A DNA stretch of 64,000 bases from Citrobacter sedlakii NBRC 105722 (GCF_000759835.1 NZ_BBNB01000004.1:62001-126000); one strand, 5' to 3'; shown: positions 8,701-18,212, counted from the stretch's first letter. Notes: generated by a model not told the origin, from the sequence alone. Translations and numbers: made by a program.

Positions 8701-9015
8701 ATGTTCAGGATTATGTTGTGTTGTTCCGCAGGGATGTCTACCAGTCTGCTGGTTCGTAAAATGGTCGAAGCAGCGGAAGAACGGAAACTACCGGTACAAA
8801 TTGACGCCTACGGCGTTTCCGAATTTGACATTCAGTTTCCAAATTACCAGGTGGTGCTGCTCGGCCCCCAGGTAAAGTACATGCTTAACACGCTCTCTGA
8901 GAAGGCTGCCACCCAGGGTATACCCGTACAAGCAATCGATATGCTGGATTACGGAATGCAACGCGGTGACAAGGTGCTGGACTATGCTCTGTCGCTGATT
9001 GAAGCGACACACTAG
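8701..9015 (+). CDS. PTS lactose/cellobiose-family IIB component
   Basis: 104-aa cytoplasmic phosphotransfer subunit. The N-terminus MFRIMLCCSAGMSTSLLV carries the family's phospho-cysteine loop C-S-A-G-M-S-T-S; Cys8 is the likely phosphorylated residue and Cys7 is an extra cysteine next to it. First gene of a five-gene operon (IIB, IIC, GH1, IIA, porin). GAGGAT precedes the ATG. It belongs to the ChbB-like class; the sugar is probably a beta-glucoside, inferred from the operon's GH1 enzyme. Confidence 0.9.
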   Translation: MFRIMLCCSAGMSTSLLVRKMVEAAEERKLPVQIDAYGVSEFDIQFPNYQVVLLGPQVKYMLNTLSEKAATQGIPVQAIDMLDYGMQRGDKVLDYALSLIEATH

Positions 9016-9026
9016 AAGGTGTCATT

Positions 9027-10358
9027 ATGAGTTCGTTATATCAGTCAATGGTTGCTGTCATAGAACAATCCATCACTCCTCTTGCCGGGAAACTGGGCCA
9101 GCAAAAGTATGTGATTGCGATTCGTGACGGTTTTACCGCGGCGCTGCCGTTTATGATCATCGGCTCGTTTATGCTGGTGTTTATCTTCCCGCCGTTTTCT
9201 GCCGAAACCACCAACAGCTTTGCCCGTGGCTGGCTTGATTTCTCCGCCACGTATCGTGAACAGTTGATGCTGCCGTTTAACCTCAGCATGGGCGTTATGA
9301 CGTTCTTTATCTCCGTCGGCATCGGCGCAAGCCTGGGCCGTCAGTTTAACCTCGATCCGATCATGTCCGGCCTGCTGGCGTTTATGGCGTTTTTGCTGGT
9401 CGCCGCCCCGTATGCCGACGGTAACATTTCCACTCAGTACCTTTCCGGTCAGGGGATCTTCACCGCGTTAATCACCGCCATTTATTCTACCCGCGTCTAC
9501 GCCTGGCTAAAGCAGCACAACGTGACGATCCGCCTGCCAAAAGAAGTGCCAACCGGTGTCGCCCGTTCGTTTGAAATCCTGATTCCGGTTCTGGTAGTGA
9601 TCGCCACCCTGCATCCGCTGAATCTGTTTATTGAAGCGCAGACCGGGATGATTATTCCGCAGGCGATTATGCATTTGCTGGAGCCGCTGGTGTCGGCATC
9701 GGATTCGCTGCCCGCGATTTTACTTTCTGTCCTGCTGTGTCAGATTTTCTGGTTCGCCGGGATCCACGGCGCGCTGATTGTCACTGGCATCATGAACCCG
9801 TTCTGGATGGCTAACCTCTCTGCCAATCAGGCCGCATTGGCGGCTGGCGCCGCGCTGCCGCACGTTTATTTGCAAGGGTTCTGGGACCATTACCTGCTGA
9901 TTGGCGGCGTAGGGTCTACCTTACCGCTGGCCTTCCTGCTCCTGCGCAGCCGCGTCACGCACCTGCGAACTATCGGCAAAATGGGAATTGTGCCTAGTTT
10001 CTTCAACATCAATGAGCCTATTCTGTTCGGCGCGCCGATCATCATGAACCCGATGCTGTTTATTCCGTTTGTTTTTGTACCGATGATCAACGCCGTACTG
10101 GCTTACACCGCGACCCGTCTGGGCTGGCTGGAGCAGGTGGTTTCTTTAACGCCGTGGACCACGCCCGCGCCGATCGGCGCCTCCTGGGCGGCGAACTGGG
10201 CCTTTAGCCCGGTGGTAATGTGTCTCATCTGTATGGTGATGTCGGCGCTGATATACCTGCCGTTCCTGCGCGCCTACGAACGTTCGCTGATGAAAACAGA
10301 AGAGCAAAAAGCGCAGGATGCCGTCTCCGTGGCGAATGCAGCCCATAGCAACTCATAA
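9027..10358 (+). CDS. PTS lactose/cellobiose-family IIC permease
   Basis: 443-aa membrane permease with about ten hydrophobic segments and the family's conserved motif around NINEPILFGAPIIMNP (near residue 330), which lines the sugar-binding site. It lies 11 bp after IIB. It imports a disaccharide or aryl-beta-glucoside and delivers it as the 6-phosphate to the GH1 enzyme encoded next. Substrate choice among cellobiose, arbutin/salicin and others cannot be set from sequence. Confidence 0.9.
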   Translation: MSSLYQSMVAVIEQSITPLAGKLGQQKYVIAIRDGFTAALPFMIIGSFMLVFIFPPFSAETTNSFARGWLDFSATYREQLMLPFNLSMGVMTFFISVGIGASLGRQFNLDPIMSGLLAFMAFLLVAAPYADGNISTQYLSGQGIFTALITAIYSTRVYAWLKQHNVTIRLPKEVPTGVARSFEILIPVLVVIATLHPLNLFIEAQTGMIIPQAIMHLLEPLVSASDSLPAILLSVLLCQIFWFAGIHGALIVTGIMNPFWMANLSANQAALAAGAALPHVYLQGFWDHYLLIGGVGSTLPLAFLLLRSRVTHLRTIGKMGIVPSFFNINEPILFGAPIIMNPMLFIPFVFVPMINAVLAYTATRLGWLEQVVSLTPWTTPAPIGASWAANWAFSPVVMCLICMVMSALIYLPFLRAYERSLMKTEEQKAQDAVSVANAAHSNS

Positions 10359-10378
10359 TGAATCAAGGAGTCAGAACA

Positions 10379-11761
10379 ATGAGATACCGTTTTCCTGAAA
10401 ACTTCTGGTGGGGCAGCGCCTGCTCAGCGCTGCAAACCGAAGGGGATAGCCTGAACGGCGGCAAAAGCCAGACCACATGGGATGCGTGGTTCGATCGCCA
10501 GCCTGGCCGTTTCCATCAGGGGGTTGGCCCGACGAACACCTCGACCTTTTATCAGCGCTGGAAAGAGGATATCGCACTGCTTAAGCAGTTAAACCATAAC
10601 AGCTTTCGCACTTCGATCAGTTGGACACGTCTTATCCCGGACGGCACCGGCGAGGTGAATCCCGAGGCGGTGGCCTTCTATAACAATGTTATCGACGCGC
10701 TGCTGGCGCAGGGCATCACGCCGTTTATTACCCTGTTCCACTTCGATATGCCGATGGTGATGCAGGAAAAAGGCGGCTGGGAAAACCGCGATGTGGTGGA
10801 CGCGTTTGGCCGCTACGCGCAAACGTGTTTCGACCTGTTCGGCAACCGGGTGAAGCACTGGTTCACCTTCAACGAGCCGATTGTGCCGGTTGAAGGCGGC
10901 TATCTGTATGACTTCCATTACCCGAACGTGGTGGATTTCAGACGCGCAGCTACCGTGGCGTATCACACCGTGCTGGCACATTCTACGGCGGTGCGAGCAT
11001 ATCGCGGCGGAAATTATGACGGTGAGATCGGCGTCGTCCTCAACCTGACGCCCTCCTATCCACGCTCGCAAAACCCGGCGGATATGAAGGCCGCGCACCA
11101 TGCGGACCTGCTGTTTAACCGTAGCTTCCTCGACCCGGTGCTGAAAGGGGAATATCCGGCGGACCTGGTGACGCTGCTGAAAGAGTACGACCAACTTCCG
11201 GCCTGCCAGCCCGGCGACGCGCAGCTGATCGCCGACGGCAAAATCGATCTGCTGGGGATCAACTACTATCAGCCGCGCCGGGTGAAGTGCCGGGACAGCG
11301 CCGTCAATCCGGACGCGCCGTTTATGCCGGAGTGGTTATTTGATTATTACGAAATGCCGGGGCGTAAAATGAATCCGTATCGCGGCTGGGAAATTTATGA
11401 GCCGGGTATTTACGATATTATTACCAACCTGCGGGATAATTACGGCAATCCGCGCTGTTTTATTTCCGAAAACGGCATGGGTGTGGAAAACGAACAGCGC
11501 TTTATTCAGGACGGGAAAATTAACGACAGCTACCGTATTGAGTTTGTCACAGAACATCTTAAATGGCTGCATAAAGGAATAAGCGAAGGCTGCAATTGCC
11601 TTGGCTACCATATGTGGACCTTTATTGATAACTGGTCATGGCTCAATGGTTATAAAAACCGCTACGGCTTTGTGCAATTAGATTTAGACACGCAACAGCG
11701 TACGGTGAAAAAGAGCGGCGAGTGGTTTGCGAAAACTGCCGCCAGTAATGGATTCGATTAA
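10379..11761 (+). CDS. GH1 6-phospho-beta-glucosidase
   Basis: 460-aa glycosidase that would hydrolyse the imported 6-phospho-beta-glucoside. The acid/base Glu166 lies in TFNEP and the nucleophile Glu364 in FISENG. The C-terminal phosphate-binding region reads WSWLNGYKNRYGF, as in phospho-glycosidases, but with K and N where LacG-type enzymes have E and K. The start at 10379 has AAGGAG at good distance; an upstream ATG at 10358 overlaps the IIC stop and is less likely. It sits between IIC and IIA in the operon. Confidence 0.88.
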   Translation: MRYRFPENFWWGSACSALQTEGDSLNGGKSQTTWDAWFDRQPGRFHQGVGPTNTSTFYQRWKEDIALLKQLNHNSFRTSISWTRLIPDGTGEVNPEAVAFYNNVIDALLAQGITPFITLFHFDMPMVMQEKGGWENRDVVDAFGRYAQTCFDLFGNRVKHWFTFNEPIVPVEGGYLYDFHYPNVVDFRRAATVAYHTVLAHSTAVRAYRGGNYDGEIGVVLNLTPSYPRSQNPADMKAAHHADLLFNRSFLDPVLKGEYPADLVTLLKEYDQLPACQPGDAQLIADGKIDLLGINYYQPRRVKCRDSAVNPDAPFMPEWLFDYYEMPGRKMNPYRGWEIYEPGIYDIITNLRDNYGNPRCFISENGMGVENEQRFIQDGKINDSYRIEFVTEHLKWLHKGISEGCNCLGYHMWTFIDNWSWLNGYKNRYGFVQLDLDTQQRTVKKSGEWFAKTAASNGFD

Positions 11762-11773
11762 TACGAGAATATC

Positions 11774-12076
11774 ATGATTGCATTAGAAGAAGCGGTAATG
11801 GAAATCATCGTCAATGCCGGACAGTCACGCAGCCTCTGCTTTGAGGCGCTGCACGCCGCGCGCGCTGGCAACATTGACGAAGCGAAAAGCCTGCTTCGTG
11901 AGGCTGATGGCTATGCGCGTCAGGCTCACCACATGCAAACCAAATTGATCGAACAGGATGCCGGGGAAGCCCGGCAACCGATGACATTAATTATGGTGCA
12001 TGCGCAGGATCATTTAATGACGTCGCTGCTAGCCCGCGAGCTATCAGAGGAAATTATTCATCTCTATCAACGCTAA
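11774..12076 (+). CDS. PTS lactose/cellobiose-family IIA component
   Basis: 100-aa helical phosphocarrier of the LacF/ChbA family. The signature MVHAQDHLM (residues 75-83) contains the phospho-histidine, His76 by alignment with IIA-Lac, and Asp79, which binds the trimer's metal. It takes phosphate from HPr and passes it to the IIB encoded at 8701. It follows the glycosidase by 12 bp. A 199-bp gap then separates it from the porin gene. Confidence 0.9.
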   Translation: MIALEEAVMEIIVNAGQSRSLCFEALHAARAGNIDEAKSLLREADGYARQAHHMQTKLIEQDAGEARQPMTLIMVHAQDHLMTSLLARELSEEIIHLYQR

Positions 12077-12275
12077 ATTCATTTAAATAATACACGGAGA
12101 CGACACCACGATTAAATAAACGTTTTCTGTACCCTTTATATAAAAAACAGATCAACTTGTTTTGGTGATAGCAATTAAACCGAGACGGGATGGTTATTAT
12201 CTTAAAATAAATTAATGGTCACATCTGTTCAGAATGCGAAAGCAGCCTGAAGGATAAAGTGCCGATGAGATAACC
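12077..12275 (+). other. AT-rich gap before the porin gene
   Basis: 199 bp without an ORF, markedly AT-rich. No terminator hairpin is obvious. The gap may hold a separate promoter for the porin, but I could not pick out convincing -35/-10 elements. Confidence 0.4.
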
Positions 12276-13655
12276 ATGAACATGATAAAAAAACTTCCAG
12301 TAACGCTGGCGGTCATTGCCGCGCTGTGTCCCATGTCTGCGCTCGCACAGGAATTTACTCAGGAACAGATCGACGCTATCGTCGCTAAAGCCGTGGATAA
12401 AGCGCTGGCGGAGCGGCAGGCGAAAATGGACGCCGCGATAGCGCAGAAAGCCGATGTCATTAACGAACCGCAAAGCGCCGCCCAGTCTCCGGATATGGCC
12501 ATCCCCTTTGGCGTGAAATTTAGCGGCTACGCGCGCTACGGGGCGCACTTCCAGAGCGGCGATCAGAAATATGTCGGCGTCGACGGTTCCTATAACGGCG
12601 CGTCGGCGATTGGTCGTCTGGGTAATGAAAGCAACGGCGGGGAATTCCAACTGTCGAAAGCCTTCAAAAGCGATAACGGCGCCATCTGGGATATTAACGT
12701 AATGATCGACCATTGGGGCGATGAGGTAAACCTCAAAAAAGCCTACGCGGGCGTGACGAACGTGCTGGCCTCTAACCCGAACGCTTACATTTGGGCGGGC
12801 CGCGACTTCCACCAGCGTCCTCAACAGGGTATCAACGACTATTTCTGGATGAACCACGACGGTCAGGGCGCCGGGGTGAAAAACGTCGACATTGGCGGCG
12901 TCCAGTTTGACGTGGCGACCGTGGCCGCGGTGGAGTCGTGCAGCCCGGAAGTCATGGAAGACGAAGCGAACCCGTCGCGCATTACCTGTACCGGCGGCTC
13001 CGGCACTGGCGATAAGGGCAATTATGCAGTGACCTCGAAAATTCACGGCATGAAGCTCGGCCCGCTGGATCTGGAAATCTACGCCAACTACGGCTTTGAC
13101 TCGAAAGCCGTCGACAGCGAAGAGCGCCTGAAAGCCTGGCAAGGCGCGTTTGTGGTCAGCCATACTAACGACAGCGGTGTGAACAAAGTGATCGCCCGCT
13201 ATTCCGACAACTCAGATAACAGCGTTTACAACAAAACCGACGATCTGACCACCGTTTACGCCAGCTTCGAAGGTAGCCACAAATTCACGCAGCAGGCGCA
13301 GGTGGAGTATCTGCTGGCGTTCCATGACTACGACAACAGTTCCGATCAGAGTGAAAACCGTAAGAACTATGGCGCGATCGTGCGTCCAATGTACTTCTGG
13401 AACGACGTCCACTCTACCTGGCTGGAGGCGGGTTATCAGCGTGTCGATTATGACACCGGCGGCGATAACTCAGGCTGGAAGCTGACTCTGTCACAGAACA
13501 TGTCGATCGCGATGGGGCCGGAGTTCCGTCCGATGCTGCGCTTCTATGTGACGGGCGGCAAGGTGGAAAACGACCGCACCGCGCGAGTGAACGGTACGGA
13601 TGACGAAACCCTGGATGATTTCAACATTGGCGCGATGTGGGAAGCGTGGTTCTGA
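12276..13655 (+). CDS. LamB/ScrY-type carbohydrate porin with N-terminal helical extension
   Basis: 459-aa outer-membrane glycoporin. A signal peptide (about residues 1-24, ending SALA) is followed by a roughly 45-residue helical, Ala/Lys/Glu-rich stretch resembling the periplasmic coiled-coil of ScrY. The beta-barrel begins near IPFGVKFSGYARYG and ends in the terminal phenylalanine (MWEAWF) that BamA recognises. As last gene of the PTS operon it probably lets the beta-glucoside cross the outer membrane. The ATG at 12276 is used; an ATG two codons later is also possible. Confidence 0.88.
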   Translation: MNMIKKLPVTLAVIAALCPMSALAQEFTQEQIDAIVAKAVDKALAERQAKMDAAIAQKADVINEPQSAAQSPDMAIPFGVKFSGYARYGAHFQSGDQKYVGVDGSYNGASAIGRLGNESNGGEFQLSKAFKSDNGAIWDINVMIDHWGDEVNLKKAYAGVTNVLASNPNAYIWAGRDFHQRPQQGINDYFWMNHDGQGAGVKNVDIGGVQFDVATVAAVESCSPEVMEDEANPSRITCTGGSGTGDKGNYAVTSKIHGMKLGPLDLEIYANYGFDSKAVDSEERLKAWQGAFVVSHTNDSGVNKVIARYSDNSDNSVYNKTDDLTTVYASFEGSHKFTQQAQVEYLLAFHDYDNSSDQSENRKNYGAIVRPMYFWNDVHSTWLEAGYQRVDYDTGGDNSGWKLTLSQNMSIAMGPEFRPMLRFYVTGGKVENDRTARVNGTDDETLDDFNIGAMWEAWF

Positions 13656-13674
13656 CGGCAGTATGTGAATGTAG

Positions 13675-13698
13675 CTGGCCTACCTGCAGGTAGGCCAG
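13675..13698 (+). terminator. hairpin after the porin gene
   Basis: CTGGCCTACC (13675-13684) and GGTAGGCCAG (13689-13698) pair perfectly around TGCA, a 24-bp palindrome 20 bp past the porin stop. The T tract is poor. Its place between convergent genes (porin and nepI) suggests a two-way terminator. Confidence 0.7.
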
Positions 13699-13714
13699 AT
13701 CTTGGCTCAGGCGA

Positions 13715-14914
13715 TCATTGCATATCCTTTATGCGCACTTTCGCTGCCACCAGAAGCGCCGTCAGCAGCATCAGGCTGCCGGAAAGCATCAGGGGCGACA
13801 GCAGGCCGAGGTTATCGAGTGCATAGCCTCCCACCGCAGCCCCGCAGGTATTGGCAAGCTGGATCACGGCGACCTGAACGGATCCAGCCTTTTCTGCCTG
13901 ATCGGCAAGCGAACGGGTGATCCATGTCGACCAGCCCACCGGCACCAGCGCAAACGCCAGTCCCCAGATAACCGCAATGACTGCCGCTACCGTCTTATCG
14001 TCCCCCCACAGGGTCAGCACCAGCGCGCTCACCGCCAGTACCAACGGCGCACCGGCCAGCGCCAGTTTCACCGAACGTTTGAGGATAACGGACGAGAGCG
14101 AAGTACCGACAAAGCTGGCAATTCCGAAGCTCAGCAAGACCAGCGTCAGGCCATCGACATCAAATCCCGCCAGATTCATATACACCGGGCGAATATAGGT
14201 GAAGAACGCGAACTGTCCGGCAAAGGACATAAAAATGGCGATCATCCCGGCCATCACCCCTGGGCGATTGAGCAAGCTGAACATGTTCTGCTTTTGATGT
14301 GACGGCTCGCCGGGCAGCGACGGCAGCGATTTTACAATCCAGACGATGCACAGCAGGCCCATCACCGCCGCGGCGTTAAAGACGTTGCGCCAACCGATAA
14401 TCCCACCCAAAAAGCTGCCCAACGGGGCGGCGATCACCAGCGCGATGGAGACCGCGCCAAAAATTACCGACAGCGCCTTCGGCACCGTTCTCGGCGGCAC
14501 CAACCGCATCGTCAACGACGCCGACATCGCCCAGAATCCACCGAGCGCCAGCCCAAGGCAGGCACGCCCCACCAGCAGCAGCGTAAAGGAATGCGCAAAA
14601 GAGACCAGCAGGCAGGAGAGCGTCAACAGCACGGAAAACAGGATCACCACGTAACGGCGATCGGTGGCCTGAATGATCTGGGTGATAAACAGGCTGGCGA
14701 ACATCGCGACAAACGCCGTCACCGTCACCGACTGCCCGGCTACGCCTTCGGTGATGCCCAGATCCTGCGCCATCGGCGTCAGCAGGCTAACCGGCAGAAA
14801 CTCAACGGTAATCAGGCAGGCTACACAAAACGCCACGGCAAAGACCGCAGACCAGTTTGGGCGCGAAACCGCTTTGGCCTGCGGTGGAATTGTGGGCTGG
14901 ATATGTTCTGTCAT
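13715..14914 (-). CDS. nepI: purine ribonucleoside efflux pump NepI
   Basis: 399-aa major facilitator with 12 hydrophobic segments; the sequence is close to E. coli NepI (YicM), including [18 protein letters not shown] and the MFS motif near [13 protein letters not shown]. It exports inosine and guanosine by proton antiport in E. coli. The start [11 protein letters not shown] at 14914 is taken because the longer frame adds an unrelated 33-residue leader. In K-12 it neighbours yicS; here the beta-glucoside operon lies between them. Confidence 0.92.
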   Translation of the reverse strand: MTEHIQPTIPPQAKAVSRPNWSAVFAVAFCVACLITVEFLPVSLLTPMAQDLGITEGVAGQSVTVTAFVAMFASLFITQIIQATDRRYVVILFSVLLTLSCLLVSFAHSFTLLLVGRACLGLALGGFWAMSASLTMRLVPPRTVPKALSVIFGAVSIALVIAAPLGSFLGGIIGWRNVFNAAAVMGLLCIVWIVKSLPSLPGEPSHQKQNMFSLLNRPGVMAGMIAIFMSFAGQFAFFTYIRPVYMNLAGFDVDGLTLVLLSFGIASFVGTSLSSVILKRSVKLALAGAPLVLAVSALVLTLWGDDKTVAAVIAVIWGLAFALVPVGWSTWITRSLADQAEKAGSVQVAVIQLANTCGAAVGGYALDNLGLLSPLMLSGSLMLLTALLVAAKVRIKDMQ

Positions 14915-14978
14915 GGCATCACCTGAGATAAAAACGTGCGGAAAAGTCGCGCAGTTTATCATCAAAAGTGTGACGGAT

Positions 14979-15506
14979 TTAACGTTTAGACAACTTTTCT
15001 TGCATCGCCGCATTCGCCAGCCCGACGATCCATTCCTGGTGCCCGTTAATCATCGGATTCGGTACTGTGCGAGCAAGTTCCTGGGCAGGAACGCCTTTTT
15101 GCGACTCCTGAGTCAGAATACGGACGCGGTTACCCGGCAAGTCTTCAAACAGCCAGGCGTGGATCACATCCAGACGCGCCTTCTCATCCCCTTCCACCCA
15201 GCCGTGCCATGCGATCCGTGCGGCTTCACCGTCCACGGGTGGAACATACTCCGTGACCTGCGCCTCAACCGGGAAGCCAAAGGTCGTGAAGCGAAAGCGA
15301 GAGTTGGCGCTCAGTTCCGGACCGCTGCCGTCGTGAAAACGGATATCTTCGGCGTTGCTGTAGTAGTTCGGCCACAGGGTTGTGTCGTTAAGCTGCGCCC
15401 AAATCTCTTTTGCGCTCAGCCCGGCGACGATGATTTCGTTGGATGCAAAGTTATCGGTGGTGCCTGGCAGGTAGTCGTTCGGCCAGATAATGGCGGATTG
15501 TTTCAT
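14979..15506 (-). CDS. SRPBCC (START-like) domain protein
   Basis: 175-aa protein with the helix-grip fold pattern of polyketide cyclase/SRPBCC proteins: [20 protein letters not shown] at the start, a central beta-rich part ([20 protein letters not shown]) and a long C-terminal helix. Such proteins bind small hydrophobic ligands. No signal peptide or membrane segment. It stands alone between nepI and yicN on the same strand. The ligand and role are unknown. Confidence 0.75.
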   Translation of the reverse strand: MKQSAIIWPNDYLPGTTDNFASNEIIVAGLSAKEIWAQLNDTTLWPNYYSNAEDIRFHDGSGPELSANSRFRFTTFGFPVEAQVTEYVPPVDGEAARIAWHGWVEGDEKARLDVIHAWLFEDLPGNRVRILTQESQKGVPAQELARTVPNPMINGHQEWIVGLANAAMQEKLSKR

Positions 15507-15603
15507 GGTTCACCTCATCAGCGAGTGGATGAGGTGATGGTGCGCCTGCGGCAGATATAAATCTAATGACGATGCTTTATACTCTTCATCACGTTTCGTG
15601 ATA

Positions 15604-16056
15604 TCAGTGCAGATAAAACACGCCCTCTTCCGGGAGGAAAAGCTGGTTATAGCGCAGCTGGAAGGCGTTAAGCTCCTGCGGATCGGGTTCTATCTCGCGC
15701 ATGAAGCCGAGCGCGAGGCGGATTTGCGCATCGGTGATCGGCGCGGCCAGACGGGCTTTACGCAGCATGCGGTGCCAGGAATGCAGATTCTCTTCGCTAC
15801 CGTCGACGATGCAGACCTGCCAGATCAGCAGCACCTGGGCGGCATTTTGCAGGTGCGCCTCGTCGGGGCGCTCGAGGTAGTGGATAAACTCATTGCCCGG
15901 CGTTTTGCCGAACTGGTCAATCATCGACTCGACCGGCATCGGGGTGACTCCCAGACGCTCGCTTAAACGTTTGATGGCGCGGCGGGAATCGGAAGTCAGG
16001 ACGCGAAACCCAACCACAAACACCACGGCAAGCGTTGCCAGCATTATCCAGACCAT
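15604..16056 (-). CDS. yicN: YicN, DUF1198 family protein
   Basis: 150-aa protein with one N-terminal membrane segment (MVWIMLATLAVVFVVGFRVL) and a soluble helical domain. Length, sequence and place near nepI match E. coli YicN. No catalytic motif is visible and its function is unknown. In K-12 the next genes are adeQ and adeD; here a LysR regulator is divergently transcribed instead. Confidence 0.9.
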   Translation of the reverse strand: MVWIMLATLAVVFVVGFRVLTSDSRRAIKRLSERLGVTPMPVESMIDQFGKTPGNEFIHYLERPDEAHLQNAAQVLLIWQVCIVDGSEENLHSWHRMLRKARLAAPITDAQIRLALGFMREIEPDPQELNAFQLRYNQLFLPEEGVFYLH

Positions 16057-16155
16057 GCGTTCTCCTTAGACTAGCCGCTCATCATAGCGGGAAACGCAAT
16101 GCGTCGACAGCGGGCAGCGCCATAATAGTGAACGGAAAAGAGGTGGAAAATCGTC

Positions 16156-17058
16156 ATGAAAGCGGATCTGCGCACGCTGGATCTTAACCTGCTGAAAACG
16201 CTCGACGCTCTGCTGGACGAGCGCAGCGTCACCCGCGCGGCGGCGCGTCTTGCTCTGACCCAACCTGCGGTCAGCGGCATGCTCAACCGCCTGCGGGACT
16301 ACTTCGACGATCCGCTCTTTATCCGCGCCCCGCACGGCATGGTGCCAACCACGCGTGCGGAAGCGCTAGCCGTTCCGGTGAAGCGCATTCTCGCGGATAT
16401 CGACGTACTGCTTCAGCCCGTTGCCTTTGACCCTAATACCGCTCGCCTCACCTTCACTCTTGCCGCTACGGATTACGCCCTGCGCGCGGTTGTTGTGCCG
16501 TTTATCGCCGCCCTTAAGGCACAGGCGCCTGGCATCCGCGTGCGCGTGGTGCCCGTTACCCCCGGCAGCCTTGTCAGCCAGCTTGAGCAGGGCGATATTG
16601 ACGTGGCGTTGATCACCCCCCATACCACGCCCGATGAGCTTCACAGCCGTGCGCTTTATGATGAACGGTACGTATGCATGATGCGCGCCGATCATCCAAA
16701 CGCCGGAGAGCCAATGACGGTAGACCGATTTTGCGCCCTTGAGCATGTGCTGGTTTCTTACGAGGGAGACGGCTTTCGCGGGGTAACCGATAGCGCGCTG
16801 GAGAAAATTGGCCGGACGCGGCACGTGGGGCTCTCGGTGAGCCACTTTTTAGTCCTGCCGGACGTGCTGGCCCTCAGCGATATGATTGCCGTCGTGCCGT
16901 CACGCATCGCGGAAAATCAAACGGGGATGTTCGTCTGCGAGACGCCAGTTCCCGTGCCTGGCTTTACCAAAAGCATGGCCTGGCACGGCAGAACGCACCG
17001 CAATCCCGCGCAGGCGTGGCTGCGCGGGCTGTTACTGCAAACCAGTCAGCGAGCCTGA
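16156..17058 (+). CDS. LysR-family transcriptional regulator
   Basis: 300-aa regulator. The winged HTH covers about residues 1-65 (DLNLLKTLDALLDERSVTRA, then TQPAVSGMLNRLR), with the NodD/LeuO-like phrase DPLFIRAPHGMVPT. The rest is a LysR substrate-binding domain. Its 3' end overlaps the convergent hydrolase gene by 13 bp, so the two may be linked functionally. Divergent from yicN. Effector and targets unknown. Confidence 0.87.
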   Translation: MKADLRTLDLNLLKTLDALLDERSVTRAAARLALTQPAVSGMLNRLRDYFDDPLFIRAPHGMVPTTRAEALAVPVKRILADIDVLLQPVAFDPNTARLTFTLAATDYALRAVVVPFIAALKAQAPGIRVRVVPVTPGSLVSQLEQGDIDVALITPHTTPDELHSRALYDERYVCMMRADHPNAGEPMTVDRFCALEHVLVSYEGDGFRGVTDSALEKIGRTRHVGLSVSHFLVLPDVLALSDMIAVVPSRIAENQTGMFVCETPVPVPGFTKSMAWHGRTHRNPAQAWLRGLLLQTSQRA

Positions 17059-18050
17059 AGCCCCTTAAGCAGCGCCTCGTGAAAGCGCGAGGGGTCCTGC
17101 ATCTGCGGCGCATGGCCCATGTCGTTAAATTCCACCAGCGTCGCGTGCGGGATGCGCTTCGCCGTCCCCTTCCCGAGCACCGCATAGTTGCCGAGCGTTT
17201 TGCGGATCTCAGGCGGGGCGAGGTCTTTCCCGATGGCGGTGTTGTCCTTCGTGCCGATCATCAATAATACCGTCATGTTGAGTTCGCTAAATTCGTAGAT
17301 CACCGGCTGGGTGTAGATCATGTCGTAGAGCAGCGCCGAGTTCCAGGCCACGCGTTCTTTGCCCGGCCCGTTGTTCAGCCCGGCGAGCATGGTGACCCAA
17401 CGCTCGTACTCCGGCTTCCACTCTCCGGCGTAGTAGGTATTTTTCTCGTACTGACGAATGCCGTCGGCGCTGACCTTCAGCTCGCGCTGATACCACTGGT
17501 CGACCGTAATGTGCGGCACGCCGCGCGCTTTCCAGTCCTCCAGGCCAATCGGGTTGACCATCACCAGTTGCTCCACCTGCTGCGGCCACATCAGCGCGTA
17601 GCGGGTCGCCAGCATGCCGCCGGTGGAATGCCCGATCACCGTCGCCCGTTCAACACCCAGCTTCTCCAGTAGCGCATGGGTGTTATCCGCCAGCTGCTGG
17701 AAGGTGTACTGATAGCTCTCCGGCTTGGTGGATTTACAGAAGCCGATCTGGTCAGGTGCCACCACGCGATACCCGCTGGCTGAGAGCGCGCGGATCGTGC
17801 CATCCCACGTTCCGGCACAGAAGTTTTTGCCGTGCATCAGCACCACGGTGCGGCCATTGGGTTTTTCCGGCTTCACGTCCAGATAAGCCATATCCAGAGA
17901 CTGATTCTGCGAGGTAAAGGTAAAGTGCTGAACCGGCCAGCCGTAGTCGAAACCTTCCAGCTTCTCGCCGTATGTGGGGGCATCCGCAGCCATTGCGGGG
18001 GGCGCCAGCGCCATCAACAGCGCCAGACAGGATAATCGTCGGGACATCAT
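17046..18050 (-). CDS. secreted alpha/beta hydrolase
   Basis: 334-aa hydrolase with a signal peptide (MMSRRLSCLALLMALAPPAMA). The oxyanion region HGKNFCAGTW, the nucleophile elbow GHSTGG and the late histidine in FNDMGHAPQ form the expected Ser-Asp-His set. Likely periplasmic. GGAG lies 7 nt before the ATG at 18050; longer in-frame versions would run through the uhpT terminator. Substrate unknown. It converges on the LysR gene with a 13-bp overlap and lies where K-12 has adeQ/adeD. Confidence 0.85.
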   Translation of the reverse strand: MMSRRLSCLALLMALAPPAMAADAPTYGEKLEGFDYGWPVQHFTFTSQNQSLDMAYLDVKPEKPNGRTVVLMHGKNFCAGTWDGTIRALSASGYRVVAPDQIGFCKSTKPESYQYTFQQLADNTHALLEKLGVERATVIGHSTGGMLATRYALMWPQQVEQLVMVNPIGLEDWKARGVPHITVDQWYQRELKVSADGIRQYEKNTYYAGEWKPEYERWVTMLAGLNNGPGKERVAWNSALLYDMIYTQPVIYEFSELNMTVLLMIGTKDNTAIGKDLAPPEIRKTLGNYAVLGKGTAKRIPHATLVEFNDMGHAPQMQDPSRFHEALLKGLQAR

Positions 18051-18166
18051 GCAAGCTCTCCAGGAAATAAAGGTCAAAGGCTGCGCGAAAGGCGGCAGCA
18101 AAATAACACTGTAGAGCATCAGACGGAGCGGGTGTGTAAAGCGGGGTAAAGAGTGGAGTTCAGAAC

Positions 18167-18193
18167 AAAAAAGCCCGGCATCACACACCGGGC
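18167..18193 (-). terminator. rho-independent terminator of uhpT
   Basis: On the minus strand GCCCGG, a nine-base loop, CCGGGC and six T follow the uhpT stop by about 20 bp. Confidence 0.9.
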
Positions 18194-18212
18194 AAAGAAG
18201 TTACCTGCACAC

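Noticed and set aside
12219-13163. 314-codon minus-strand frame opposite the porin gene
   Set aside because: Shadow of the porin; His/Arg/Val-rich composition and no plausible start signals.
14673-15560. 295-codon plus-strand frame crossing nepI and the SRPBCC gene
   Set aside because: Covers two well-supported minus-strand genes and lacks any family signal.
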